Shown here: piece after piece, positions 51,445 to 61,974 of the stretch
Numbering within the stretch: the stretch's first letter is position 1
Layout of the letters: each line of letters starts with the position of its first letter
From: Apoda limacodes
Taxonomy: Eukaryota > Arthropoda > Insecta > Lepidoptera > Limacodidae
Direction: 5' to 3'
NCBI GenBank assembly: GCA_946406115.1
Contig: OX291553.1
Span: 8,003,001 to 8,067,000 of the forward strand
DNA: 64,000 bases
Notes under the pieces: generated by a model
Told to the model about the DNA's origin: nothing
Seen by the model: the letters and a program-made list of their open reading frames with translations, nothing else
Database searches by the model: none
Program-made: the position numbers and the translations under genes

Positions 51445-52850
51445 TTCGTTTCAGCCGGAAGACGTCCACTGCTGAACGTAGGCCTCCCATATGTCTTTAC
51501 AACGGCCAGTCCTGAGCCAACTGCGCCCATCCGCTTCCTGCGGCTCCGACCAGGTCGTCTGTCTACCTGGGAGCCAATTCTCACACGATCGAATTGATCA
51601 CGAATTCAAAATAAAGTACGAATTTAAACTTTTCTCGAACGAAAATGTAGTTTAGCAATTCTGGTAATGTCGAATCCGACATTTCTCGATCGCAAGGTGC
51701 TCGAACTGCTTCGAGTGGTCGGGACCGTTCGAGACTACATCTCGCATTCGAATCATGACAAATTTAGTTCAAAATGATTAGGTTCTAAACATTAATTCTA
51801 CTCTTAGCGTGAACTATATGTTCTAAAATCTAAAGTTAATGTCTAAATTGTAGGTCAGAGTAATTAAAAGGGCGGAAAAAATGACTTATATTAATTACCA
51901 AATATGAAATTTTTTTACCTTTATTACTTTCATAATACATTACTAGTCTTTTCTCAATTGATTGATTGGCCGTTTTTTCCAATTATCAAATTCACCCATG
52001 ACAATAATATTCTTCTATTTCTATTTATTTCCATCATAACAAACACTAGATTACATCACATACACAAAAATGTTTGAGGTCCGGCACCGCCATCTTTAGT
52101 GCTGCGTAGTATTTTGATAATACTAGGTGGTAATTTCATGTGAAAAACATTTAATAAACATAATTACACCGTTGAAAAATAAGAATAACCTAAAATTCTC
52201 AACCAAATAAACAAATAAAACACACAACAAAAACAAAGAGTTTTTTTTAATTTATGTCCATGTACGTTCCGTTTATAGATGAAAGCAATTTCTCGAAATA
52301 GGGATTTAGTTTACAAACTTAGTTATACTTATTATTTATTCATTAATAATGATGAAATACAAGTAAAATGTTGCTTCAAACATTTTGTAGTCACCGAACC
52401 CTTTTTTAATATATCAAAAGAAGCATATTAGAATAGGCGTTTTTAAAAACGCTCTACAACTGTGCAACGGAACGTACTTCATAGCCTAACCGGTTTACAA
52501 TGGCAACATTCCACCGCTTCGAACGACATTTTGTTCGAAGGTTGTTTCGATTGATAGTGAGAATACAGCAAACGCGAAAATGATGTCGACGATCCAAATT
52601 TTACAGTCGAGATAGTGCCTTCCAGATAATCTCTAATACGAGATTATCTCGGATGAAGTGAGAATTAGGTCCCTGGTAGGAGGACATCCTCGACCTGTAG
52701 TCGCTACTCTAGAAACTTTCTTCCCCATCGGTTATCGGTTCGACGAGCGATGTGGCCTGCCCATTGCCACTTTAGCTTGCTAACTGTTTGAAGTATGTAG
52801 GTAACTTTAATTCTTCGGCGAAATTCCTCGTTTCGGATTTTATCGCACAA
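51445..52850 (-). pseudogene. RTE LINE 3' end, split by an inverted-repeat element
   Basis: The minus strand at 52850-52677 encodes DKIRNEEFRRRIKVTYILQT, VSKLKWQWAGHIARRTDN and RWGRKFLE, then a stop. This is the standard RTE C-terminal region. The 3' continuation lies on the far side of the insertion (51565-51450: '...DLVGAAG...' type, then the 'cagcagtggacgtc' block that ends RTE elements). The two halves are adjacent once 51571-52671 and one target copy are set aside. Confidence 0.75.
51571..52671. mobile_element. 1.1-kb inverted-repeat element, non-autonomous
   Basis: The left end GAGCCAATTCTCAC (51571) and the right end, inverted GACCTAATTCTCAC (52671), are imperfect inverted repeats. 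CCTGG flanks both sides (51566-51570 and 52672-52676), consistent with a 5-bp target duplication. The interior shows 'ttcgaac'-rich palindromic stretches near 51640-51760 and 52510-52560 and no coding sequence. I did not assign the superfamily. Confidence 0.7.
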
Positions 52851-52859
52851 AAAAACACC

Positions 52860-53404
52860 AAAAAAAGCTCTGAGTAATGCTCATTAATTAAAGACTTTAT
52901 CTTTAGTGTAAAAAAACCTATAGCTTCTACATTTTTACTAATAAAATACTAATTTAGTACTGATAAGATGTCCTTTAAAATTACTGTTAGCAATTTTTGC
53001 GGAAAAATTAAAGTTAGTTATTGCTTCTATAATATTCATAGGCAACAAGTATTGGTGATCTTTGTACAGAATAAAAAAAAAGATTATTTGACGTTTCTGT
53101 TAACACACTACCAGTACTAAAAGTACCTATCTAAATAATATTAAAAACTACTGCCGATAAACAATATTATCGAGGATATTGAACTGAATTGTCTATAAAA
53201 TAATTCAAACCTTTTAAAAATATTAAAAGATAGTTCTTGTAACTTTTCAAACAAACAACGCCATTATATTTAAGGAAATGGTCCCCAGCGATAAAGATAA
53301 TAAAACACGTCACTGAGTTTTATTGGCCAAGTATCGAAGAGGCAACCCCATTTCAGATTGAAGTTTTTTAAGATTGTAATTTATTTGCTGATTTTTATTA
53401 CACC
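52860..53404. other. No gene recognised
   Basis: AT-rich spacer. Confidence 0.4.
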
Positions 53405-53675
53405 AAACTAAAAAACAAATCTTCTTTAGGCAATTTCGCATAGGTGTTTTGCTTTCATAACCAGTTAATTGTTTTAAGATATTTACGCTACCCATTATTT
53501 AACAATTTTGCCTAAATATAAAAAAAAAACTTCTCCAGACAATTTTGCATAAGTTTCTGCTTTTATAACCAGTTTGTCATTTTAACTTATTTAAGCTACG
53601 AATTGTTTCATTATTTTGCTTAAATATAGAAACAAATTTTCCTCAGGCAATTTCTCTAAGGATTTTGCTTTCATT
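53405..53675. repeat. About 109-bp tandem repeat, 2.5 units
   Basis: 'ggcaatttcgcataggtgtt' + 'ttgctttcataaccagtt' (about 53429) recurs near 53539 and 53647, with 'taagctacgaattgtttcat' type segments between. The third unit is cut by the RTE insertion at 53686. Confidence 0.8.
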
Positions 53676-53689
53676 ACCAACACTCGCGT

Positions 53690-54238
53690 GCAAGTGATTT
53701 TGAGATCTGTCTATTAAGCCGCCGATATGACACTGTATCATCCGAAGACTGCAGCCTAAGTTTACGTCTCTCGTCCATAAGTCTTAGAGTCTGGTCCGAG
53801 AGTCTTTTTTTTTCTATTTGTACAAATGGAATGGTGGGTTTTAAAGAACTTAAACCCAATCACAGATCACAGAGACATCATTGTAAACTTGCTTTTCCGT
53901 CGACATGATAAACTCAATCTCATTCTTTGTGCAACCATCCGGACTCATCCAGATTGACTTCTTGTGGGGGCGCTTCTTGAAAAAGGTATTCATGATCAAT
54001 AGGCCTTCCTTTTCCATTAAGTCGGCCAGCATCTGCCCTCTGGAGTTCCGTTGTCCATATCCAAATTGCCCCACTCTCAGCACATTACCACTTCGTTTGC
54101 CTAGTTTCGCGTTGAAGTCCCCCATCACGACGTTATAGTGTGTTTTGGAGGAGTGTATGGTTTAAGAAATGTCCTCATACATCTCCTTCTCTACGTCGTC
54201 TGAGTGTGTCGAAGTTGTCGCGTAAACCTGTATGACCG
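53690..54238 (-). pseudogene. RTE endonuclease fragment (inverted half)
   Basis: It reads PVIQVYATTSTHSDDVEKEM, then YEDIS, a stop, and VVMGDFNAKLGKRSGNVLRV, GQFGYGQRNSRGQMLADLME, LIMNTFFKKRPHKKSIWMSP and KNEIEFIMSTEKQVYNDVSV. GDFNAK is the endonuclease metal-site motif. Later it continues KKRLSDQTLRLMDERRKL and YRRLNRQISKSLARECW, the linker before the reverse transcriptase. It is broken by a stop and at least one shift. Confidence 0.85.
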
Positions 54239-54693
54239 GTTGGGCAGCGTTCGGAAAACTGCGTTCTATTTTCTCGTCCCAAATACCCCAGTGCTTGAAG
54301 ACAAAATTCTTCAACCAGTGTGTGTTGCCAGTGATGACTTACGGCACTGAGACGTGGCCGCTAACTATGGGCCATATACGAAAGCTCAAGGTCGCTCAGA
54401 GGGAGATAGAAATAGCTATGCTCGGAGTTTCCCTACGTGATCGAATCAGGAATGAGGAAATCCGTAGGAGAACTAAAGTCACCGACATAGCTCACCGAAC
54501 CGCAAAGCTAAAGTGGCAATGGGCAGGGCACATAGCTCGAAGAACCGATGGCCGATGGGGGAAAAAGGTTCTCGAGTGGCGGCCACGAACCGGAAAGTGC
54601 AGCGTGGGACGGCCCCCCGCTAGATGGACAGATGACCTCGTAAAGGTAGCGAAGAGCCGTTGGTTACAGGCGGCACAGAGTCGCACGCTGTAG
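54239..54693 (+). pseudogene. RTE ORF C-terminal fragment (direct half)
   Basis: It reads GWAAFGKLRSIFSSQIPQCL and VLPVMTYGTETWPLTMGHIR, then AMLGVSLRDRIRNEEIRRRT, KLKWQWAGHIARRTDGRWGK and VLEWRPRTGK. VGRPPARWTDDLVKVAKSRW and LQAAQSRTL end the frame. This is the well-conserved RTE C-terminal domain. The frame is open but has no start and no catalytic core. Confidence 0.88.
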
Positions 54694-54835
54694 AAAAAGT
54701 TAGGTGACGCCTATGTCCAGCAGTGGACGACAATGGGCTGATATGATGATGACCAACACTCAAGCTACATATTATTTTATTTTATAAGGTCTAATCAAAA
54801 TAAAATAATAGTGATAATTATTTTTCTAAAAAATG

Positions 54836-54960
54836 CTACGATGTGCAACCATATCTTGCATAAGCTTCTTTTGGACAAATCGTACTTGCAATACAGTTGT
54901 ATTGCAATGTTCTAACCGGCCGCTTCGAATAGGTATTTTGAAAATGAAACGACCTTTTTT
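54836..54960 (+). repeat. Dispersed repeat 'aaccatatcttgcataagctt', copy 2
   Basis: Partner of 42800-43075 (see there). It includes 'tgcaaccatatcttgcataa' and 'aaccggccgcttcgaa'. Confidence 0.6.
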
Positions 54961-55628
54961 AAACCCTTACATTGAAAACTAAAGAGATCACGCTCATCAA
55001 GTTTTATTTGAATTTCAGATGCACAATAAAGAGAATGCGGCATTGAAATAATTTTTCAAAAAGTAATTAAAGTAATCGACATTTGAATTGAAGTTCTCCC
55101 GTACTTTAATTTAGAAATTATGAAATCTTAACTAGTATCATACAAGTAGTCTTTTCACCAACTCGTTGCATAAAGTATGTACTTGAAACATTAAATCACG
55201 AGCAAAGATAACATTAAAGTGCGAACATAAGTAAACTGTACACCACAGAATAAAGTTTATGAACCACAGGTGCAGCACGCTTCCGATAGATGGCGTTGTT
55301 TTAAAAATAAATCGCACATTTTTGCTGCACATAGTTTTAAAAAAAAAAAGGTTGTGAATAATTTACAAAAATAAAAAATATTCTGTGACAATAGTAGTGA
55401 GTGTAGCGAAGGGGATATTCTAACACCCCCTTATATTATACAAATAGCAAATTACGCAACTAAAACATTGTTGCCACAAAAGTAAATAAAAATGTAAGAA
55501 AAACGTTACGAAGATTTTATGGAGTGGAAAATAACCAAAAATACAAGTTCCTTTTGATCATGTGTTAAAAGCAGCAACTAAGTTCAGATCTTCAACATTG
55601 TAGTCCATATACTCTATCTATACAAAGG
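54961..55628. other. No gene recognised
   Basis: AT-rich, no supported feature. Confidence 0.4.
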
Positions 55629-55752
55629 CAGTGCAACAAACTTTTTTGACCCGGCGGTCACAGATCAGAACTACAGTCGGCCTGTTGAAATGGTGTGAAC
55701 TAACAACGAAACTAGCGACCAGAACAAAAGATCAGATAAGTTTGTTGCACTG
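55629..55752. mobile_element. 124-bp MITE with 15-bp perfect inverted ends
   Basis: CAGTGCAACAAACTT (55629-55643) is exactly inverted at 55738-55752. The interior is about 94 bp, non-coding and more GC-rich than the surroundings. No clear target duplication. Confidence 0.8.
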
Positions 55753-56467
55753 TACATCAATCAATCTACAAATTAATAAATACAGTACAAGTATACACAT
55801 AGAGATATAATCTTTCTTCGTTTATGACCCTGGTGGTTTGTCTTTAAAGAAAACATGTAAACATGCATTTCTATGGCTACATCGTCAATGTAAATAAATA
55901 TTTGCAAAGATGCATAGGTAGGGCATAGGTACATTGATGTTTATCTACACAGATAGACATAAAAGTAAATTCCGGAAATAGATGTTCTAGTTTCAAAATA
56001 ATCATGATAGAATTGCACTATTTCACATGCAACTATATCCTGACTTATTTAGTCATTGTATTTTTCCAATAAATCTTTAGGAGCGGTCAAACCCAGCCCA
56101 TTAATCACGGTCGAGTCAATCCACCCGCAATACCAAGCAGTCAGGATTTATTGGCTCGATGCCTAAAAGGTAACTTCTACTAACACCTGTCTGATACCTC
56201 CTACCTTTATAACTTTTTTTAGGAGCATCTGTTTTATAGCGTCCGTGTTATAAAAATACGCTAAAACATGTTAAAATCGATGTGTCACCATATATGTATG
56301 GTAGTTACAAAAAACTTACATTTAATTTTTTTCTTATATTTTGAGTAAGTTTGTAGATGGTTCTTAATTAGTGACAGACATACATACAAAGTACAGGTAA
56401 TAAATCACACTTATTTACGCTTACTTAATATGTAAATCATAGTTCAAAAGGAATAATTATATATTCA
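55753..56467. other. No gene recognised
   Basis: AT-rich, no supported feature. Confidence 0.4.
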
Positions 56468-56560
56468 GTAGCTTTTGCCTGCGACTTTGTCTGCGTAAAA
56501 TTTAATCGTCACCGTAGGATTCCTATATAAAATCCTTGTTTAAACAAAAAAAAAGTATTT
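56468..56560 (-). repeat. Helitron-like family, 3'-end fragment
   Basis: 'gtagcttttgcctgcgactt' + 'tgtctgcg' and 'accgtaggattcctat' match the 3' end blocks of 41793-42106 read in the same orientation. Confidence 0.5.
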
Positions 56561-57082
56561 TATGTTATTGTAAGAAGAATGGTGCCCCAAGGCACAACCG
56601 AAACATTCATTAATTCAGTCTTTGATAAATAGACAGCGTCAAGACAGTCATGGCGTCGAAATAATATGTAAGGCTGGCTGGACTGTACCTGACTAGCCAT
56701 ATGTGATGATGTTATGGTAGTTGGGTAAGCTCGCTTTCTCTCCAGTGACACACTTGCCTCACGATAACGACTGTATAAATGAAATAAATGTTTAAGCTGT
56801 GCCCAAGATATTACTTGCGAAATAATGTTTTGTATGAGATTTGTCGATGCATGGTAACAAAAACTAACTCAAGTCCTTTTCTGTCTATCTCTGTGTCGAA
56901 AAATTAGGTCACCGCGTTGCTGCGTTGCGATATGAAAGACGAAAATTCCTGTAGGAACTCACGCTCGGGATGAAAAGTAGTATACGTCCTTATTAATACT
57001 TTCCAATATCACTATGCTAAACTGTTTTTGTCTCCAGGTCTACAGTCGAGACATCCACAAGGAAATGTTACGCTGTCCTTTT
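56561..57082. other. No gene recognised
   Basis: No supported reading frame; mixed composition. Confidence 0.4.
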
Positions 57083-57365
57083 TACAAGTTTTTATTTTGT
57101 TTCACCTGTCCCGTTATCTGTAATCAAATCTTTCCGGTGTTTGATTGAGATGATAATTTGCATAAAAAGTATATCGGACGAAATGCAATATAATTATGTC
57201 ATAGAGCTGGTCTGATGATGGAGCCGGAAGGTGGCCATAGGACCTCTGTGACGAAACAATTCTACCCCATCGAGTTTGGAGTTGTTTGATTTATCTTGAC
57301 AAGTTCTCTGGTCTTAAACGATACCAAGGTTCTGTTGAAAGCTTGTTTGTTAAAAAAACTTTTAA
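57083..57365 (+). repeat. Dispersed repeat family, copy 2 (partner 8035-8300)
   Basis: Shares 'atgtcatagagct', 'tctgatgatggagccggaag', 'gtggccata', 'cctctgtgac' and 'accaaggttctgttgaaag' with copy 1 in the same order. Slightly longer because of an extra segment near 57280-57315. Confidence 0.75.
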
Positions 57366-57589
57366 GGTATACTCTTGTTCTTGTTGGAATTCGTTAGCAC
57401 AAACATTTAACAAACGGTATCGCGCGAGTCGTTTCAACAAATGAGATGATGGGTGCACAAAATATTTTATAACTTTTATTTAAACGTTTCATCGTAGCCA
57501 ATAGACGTCCATCAACTGCTGAAAAAAGGCCTCCCCTGATGATATAATGTACTCCATAGTACAGAGAACGTCGAATTTTATTAAATGAC

Positions 57590-58940
57590 TAGCTGACCCG
57601 GCGAACGTTATTTCTTTTTTTAAAAAAACTGCCACACGAACCTATTGTGAAAGGGTTGTACTTTTTCCGGCGTGTGCATAACAACTAACTAAAATTTCAT
57701 TACAATCCGTTTACCCTTATTGCGCGAGTGCGGTTCGCACTTGACCCTTTTTTCTTTCTCAGAAACCTTCCCTGGCGTGTGCATAACAACTTACCAAAAT
57801 TTCTTTACAATCGGTTTACCCTTATTGCGCGAGTCCGACTCGCACTTGACATTTTTTTTCTTTCTCAAAAACCTTCCTCGGTGTATGCAAAACAACTTAC
57901 CAAAATTTCATTACAATCGGCTTACCCTTATTGTGCGAGTCCGACTCGCAATTGACCCTGTCCGACTAGTACTTGATCCTTTTTTTCTTACTCAGAAACC
58001 TTCCCCGGCGTGTGCATAACAACTTACCAAAATTGCATTACAATCGGTTTACCCTTATTGCGCGATTCCGACTCGCACTAGACCCTGTCTCACTCGCACT
58101 TGACCCTTTTTTTCTTTCTCAGAACCATTCCCCGGCGTGTGTATAACAACTTACAAAAATTTCATTACAATCGGTTTACCCTTATTGCGCGAGTCCGACT
58201 CGCACTTGACCCTTTCAGAAAATCCTTTTTAACGGATGCCTACGTCATACAAAGAACACACCCTCCATATTCAGTTATATACAAAAGAGAATATAATACT
58301 ACGTAAGTATATAGGTAGAAAAAGAAAACTATAAATTAGTATTATTATACACAAAAAGTCAAAAACCTTAAAAGTGCATAACATCTTTAAGTTTAAAAAC
58401 CTTCAAATGGCTCTAATATAGTGACTAGTTGTTGACGGTGACTTTTGAGACATTCTAATTTTAAAGAGTATTTGCTTATGTTTTTAAGTAAGTTCAACCT
58501 TTTTTGAATAAAATCAGATTGAGTTTTTAATAATGTGTCAAAATAAAATGTAATTTAAATCAAAAGCATTAAGGAGTATTGATTTCAACTTCGAAGCAAA
58601 TCACCGCCAAAATAACTTTCTAACCCCTTTTTAACCCCGTTAGGTGATGAATTTCAATAAAATACGAAACACGTCTTCCATCAATTCTGTTAAAAAAGGT
58701 TTAGGCAACATTTGAAGTAAATTTAACCAAGGAATCACGTTGTCCCATACAAACTTTGCTCCCATTTTCCACCCATCCCATTTTTAGGGGTAGAATTTCG
58801 GAATATCCTTTCTTATTGGATGCTGACGTCATACAAAGAACACACCGTCCAAGTTTCAGGACTTTACGATCAGCGGCTTAGGCTGTGCGTTGATCCATCA
58901 GTCATTCAGGCCAAGGCATTTTATATGTATAGATATATGT
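57590..58940 (+). repeat. Dispersed repeat 'ctagctgacccggcgaacg' with internal tandem expansion
   Basis: Begins like 17542 ('ctagctgacccggcgaacgt') and ends 'ttttatatgtatagatat'. Near the end it holds 'gacgtcatacaaagaacaca' and 'cagtcattcaggccaaggc'. Between 57665 and 58215 a unit containing 'cggcgtgtgcataacaactt', 'aaaatttcattacaatcggt', 'ttacccttattgcgcgagt' and 'ccgactcgcacttgaccct' recurs five times (anchors about 57669, 57774, 57880, 58007, 58134). Unit lengths are 105-127 bp, the longer ones carrying an extra 21 bp. The open frames across the array are periodicity. Confidence 0.75.
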
Positions 58941-59037
58941 TTAAATTATTGTACATGTAAGAATAGCATACAATTTTTTTTTTTTTTTATACCACTAAGG
59001 TGGCAAACAAGCCTACGGTCCGCCTGATGGTGAGCGG

Positions 59038-61332
59038 TCACCGTAGCCTATGGACGCTTGCAACACCAGGGGCATCACTCGCGCGTTGCCGACCCTTCAG
59101 AAATCTAATAACTTCTTTTTTGAAGAACCCCATACTGTAGTCCTTAGAGAAAACCTTGGCAGGGAGCTCATTCCACAACCCAAGGGTTCGCGGGAGGAAG
59201 TTTCTCTGAAACCGCACTGTTCGCGACCATTTTGGTTCCAAAGTGCGAGAATGAATTCCCTGTCGATGGCGAGCGGTGCGATGGTCGAAAGTAGCCGTGG
59301 GCATCATTTCGAACAATTCCTCAGAACACAATCCATTGTACAAGCGGTAGAACACACACAGGGAGGCAAAGTCTCTCCTCAGACTTAAGGGTTCGATACC
59401 GCAAGTGAGTTTGGGATCGTCGACAATTCTCACAGCCCGTCGTTGAACCGAGTCAAAAGGGCCAAGCTGGTATCCGGGTGCACCCGCCCAGAGATGGCAG
59501 CAGTACTCCATATGGGGCCGGACTTGCGACTTGTAAAGTAGCAACCTTTGCCCCGACGTGAAGTACTGCTTCGCTCTGTTGAGTACACCAAGTTTTTTGG
59601 ACGCCAGCTTTACCTTGCCTAGCAAATGATCTCGGAACTGAACATCGCTGGAGATGTCAACGCCAAGGATCCCAATGCTCTTGGAGATGGAGAGGGGAGT
59701 GTTCTGGAATTGTGGGACTACAGTGAATGGGGTTTTCTTAGCGGTGAACGCGCAGACTTGTGTCTTTGAAGGGTTGAATCGGACCAAGTTTTCCCGCCCC
59801 CAGTCAGAGACCTTGGACAGACCGATCTCGATTTGAGACACAAGTTCTTCACGCTTTTCCTCCACAACGGAACGTGGGATGCTTGCACGGCCCGTGTAAT
59901 AAGCGTCTCCAGTACTGTCATCTGCATAGCAATGTATGTTGTTGATGTCCAACATATCATTGATGTGCAGTAGAAACAGCGTAGGAGACAGCACAGAGCC
60001 TTGCGGGACACCAGCATTAATGTCCATGCTATCAGAGCAACTACCGTCAACTACGGCTCGTATGCTTCTGCCGGACAAAAAGCTAGCCACCCATTTGCAC
60101 AAACCCTCGGGCACTCCGTAAGAAGGCAACTTCGATAGAAGACCCCGGTGCCAGACCCGATCGAACGCCTTCGCTATGTCTAGGCTACATGCCAATGCCT
60201 CCCCCTGACTCTCAATGGCTAGTGCCCATCGGTGTGTGAGATACACTAGAAGGTCACCAGTTGAGCGACCGTGGCGGAAGCCATATTGACGGTCACTGAT
60301 CAGGTCGTGTTTTTCTAGGTATCTCAAAAGCTGTGTGTTGATCACACGCTCCATCACCTTGGAGAGGAGAGAGGTTATAGCGATAGGCCTGTAATTCGAT
60401 GGATCTGATCTATCGCCCTTTTTGGGCACCGGGTGCACATTTGCAGTCTTCCATGAAGACGGAAATTGCCTAGTGTGGTAGGAAAGCGTGAAGAGGCGCG
60501 TGAGTACAGGACATAACTCAGGAGCACACTGCTTAAGCACCACTGCTGGTATGCCGTCTGGCCCACTCGACTTATGAACGTCTAGGGAAAGCAACGCCCG
60601 CCGGACCTCGCGCTGTGTTATAGTGATTTCTGGCATGGTCTTACCGCACCACGGTAAAGTAGGTGGTACAGCGCCTTCGTCGTTCACATTCGAGTTAGAG
60701 GCAAAGAGACTGCCCAATAGATCGGCTTTCTCTTTTGCACTGTGGGCCAAGTCACCATCGGTCTTTCGCAGTGGTGGTAATGACGACTGGCAGAAGTTCC
60801 CCTCGGCAGCTTTAGCAAGCGACCAGAAAGCACGACTCCCAGAAGGATAGCTCGCAAGTCGCCCACCTATTTTGCCGATGAATTGGAATTTTGCTCTGGC
60901 AGTTGCTTTCTTACTGAACCTCGAGGCAGCATTTAATTTGCGTTTTAACTCAGAAATATTCGGATCCTTATTATTACGAGCCGTGGTCCAAGCCTCATAC
61001 GCAGTTTGCTTAAGAATTTTAGCTTCTCTGCAAGGCCTATTAAACCACGGTCGTTTTTTGACGCCGGCAGCTACTCGCAGGTTAGGAATGAAACATTCCA
61101 TACCAGCGAGGATTGTCTCAGTGACTGCGGCTGCGCAGACGTCAGGATCTTCTGAGCTATAGCAGATCTGCCTCCACGGGTACGATGCATAAAATTCTCG
61201 CAATCCATCCCAGTCTGCCGACTTATAATGCCACACACGACGCCAATTAGTTGGCCCAGAAGGATCGGGTTGTGTGCATGACAATCGAGTCCGGATGAGA
61301 CAGTGGTCCGAGGAGCCAAGAGGCGCATCCAC
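59038..61332 (-). CDS. LINE ORF2, reverse transcriptase and end of endonuclease, open part
   Basis: 764 codons without a stop, beginning at MDAPLGSSDHCLIRT, the last endonuclease motif. WHYKSADWDGLREFYASYPW and SSGPDGIPAVVLKQCAPEL follow. NVHPVPKKGDRSDPSNYRP is complete here, unlike copy 1. GFRHGRSTGDLLVYLTH, LDIAKAFDRVW, AGVPQGSVLSP, CYADDSTGDAY and the shared C-terminus ending VHRLR come next. It has the best-preserved reverse transcriptase of the three copies. A 4-bp deletion upstream separates it from the rest of the endonuclease. Confidence 0.92.
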   Translation of the reverse strand: MDAPLGSSDHCLIRTRLSCTQPDPSGPTNWRRVWHYKSADWDGLREFYASYPWRQICYSSEDPDVCAAAVTETILAGMECFIPNLRVAAGVKKRPWFNRPCREAKILKQTAYEAWTTARNNKDPNISELKRKLNAASRFSKKATARAKFQFIGKIGGRLASYPSGSRAFWSLAKAAEGNFCQSSLPPLRKTDGDLAHSAKEKADLLGSLFASNSNVNDEGAVPPTLPWCGKTMPEITITQREVRRALLSLDVHKSSGPDGIPAVVLKQCAPELCPVLTRLFTLSYHTRQFPSSWKTANVHPVPKKGDRSDPSNYRPIAITSLLSKVMERVINTQLLRYLEKHDLISDRQYGFRHGRSTGDLLVYLTHRWALAIESQGEALACSLDIAKAFDRVWHRGLLSKLPSYGVPEGLCKWVASFLSGRSIRAVVDGSCSDSMDINAGVPQGSVLSPTLFLLHINDMLDINNIHCYADDSTGDAYYTGRASIPRSVVEEKREELVSQIEIGLSKVSDWGRENLVRFNPSKTQVCAFTAKKTPFTVVPQFQNTPLSISKSIGILGVDISSDVQFRDHLLGKVKLASKKLGVLNRAKQYFTSGQRLLLYKSQVRPHMEYCCHLWAGAPGYQLGPFDSVQRRAVRIVDDPKLTCGIEPLSLRRDFASLCVFYRLYNGLCSEELFEMMPTATFDHRTARHRQGIHSRTLEPKWSRTVRFQRNFLPRTLGLWNELPAKVFSKDYSMGFFKKEVIRFLKGRQRASDAPGVASVHRLR

Positions 61333-61355
61333 TGAGACGGAGTATCCATCCGGAC

Positions 61356-61874
61356 AGTCAGCAGAAGGTCCAGTAAGGAGCTTGTATGGTCCTCTATATC
61401 TGGTATTCTCGTTGGAGAAAGTACCAGCTGAGAGAATCCATAGGTCAGAGCAAATTCATGAGCAGATATCCCTGCATAGTTATTGGTTCGAGAACTGAGC
61501 CACTCACGATGGTGGGCGTTAAAGTCTCCCAAAATAACTACTTCTGCTGTAGGATATTGCTCTAGAACTTTGTCAGTCGTCAAACTCAGGTGCGTGAAGA
61601 GTCGAGTTACGTCCGTGTCACCGCTATGAGACCTGTATAGGCACGCATAGATACGAGTGTGGCCCCCATGATCTACGCGCACCCACAATATCGACAGGTC
61701 CCTGTCTTCAAGGCTATGAAGTCGGCGACAGCAGATATCCTCCCGGACGAACATACATACACCGGCACGACTCAAAAAATTGTGCTCGAGTTTGTAGCCG
61801 GGATAACGAAGGTATGATGTGTCGGCCGGGCAGGATATCTGCGTCTCCGTTAGAAAAAGAATGGTTGGCTGCAC
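61356..61874 (-). pseudogene. LINE ORF2 N-terminal endonuclease part, out of frame with the rest
   Basis: It encodes TILFLTETQISCPADTSYLR, then SRAGVCMFVREDICCRRL, LSILWVRVDHGGHTRIYACL, VVILGDFNAHHREWLSS and LVLSPTRIPDIEDHTSSLLD. 'LTET' and 'GDFN' are endonuclease metal-site motifs. Coding similarity extends upstream of the ATG to about 61920 (IFANLNAVHHHLETV). Near 61352-61360 four bases present in copy 1 are missing, so the frame continues wrongly to 61071. Confidence 0.88.
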
Positions 61875-61974
61875 AGTCTCGAGATGGTGATGGACTGCGT
61901 TAAGATTTGCGAATATGTATGTTAACAGTTAGTTTATTATATTTATATTTTTATACATGTAGGTACATACAATT

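Larger units (their letters stand above)
53686..54751 (+). mobile_element. RTE LINE insertion with 5' inversion (twin-priming structure)
   Basis: An exact 10-bp target duplication ACCAACACTC (53676-53685 and 54752-54761) bounds the insert. The 3' half (54239-54751) is on the plus strand and ends with the RTE 3' tail 'cagcagtggacgacaatggg' and a short 'gatgatga' repeat. The 5' half (53686-54238) encodes endonuclease on the minus strand. One duplication for both halves shows a single insertion event. The region coding for the reverse transcriptase between them is deleted. Confidence 0.9.
58974..61920 (-). mobile_element. LINE copy 3 (same family as copies 1 and 2), longest copy
   Basis: A 15-base T-run at 58974-58988 is its poly(A). 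The 3' UTR reads 'gcctacggtccgcctgatgg' on the plus strand. Homology extends 5' past the start of copy 1 into the beginning of the endonuclease (about 61920). ORF1 is absent. 'catacaatt' at 58970-58978 and 61966-61974 could be a target duplication, in which case the insert runs to 61965; this is uncertain. Confidence 0.92.

Noticed and set aside
57720..58306. Three overlapping plus-strand frames of 68-99 codons
   Set aside because: They lie in a tandem-repeat array and translate repeated low-information peptide.
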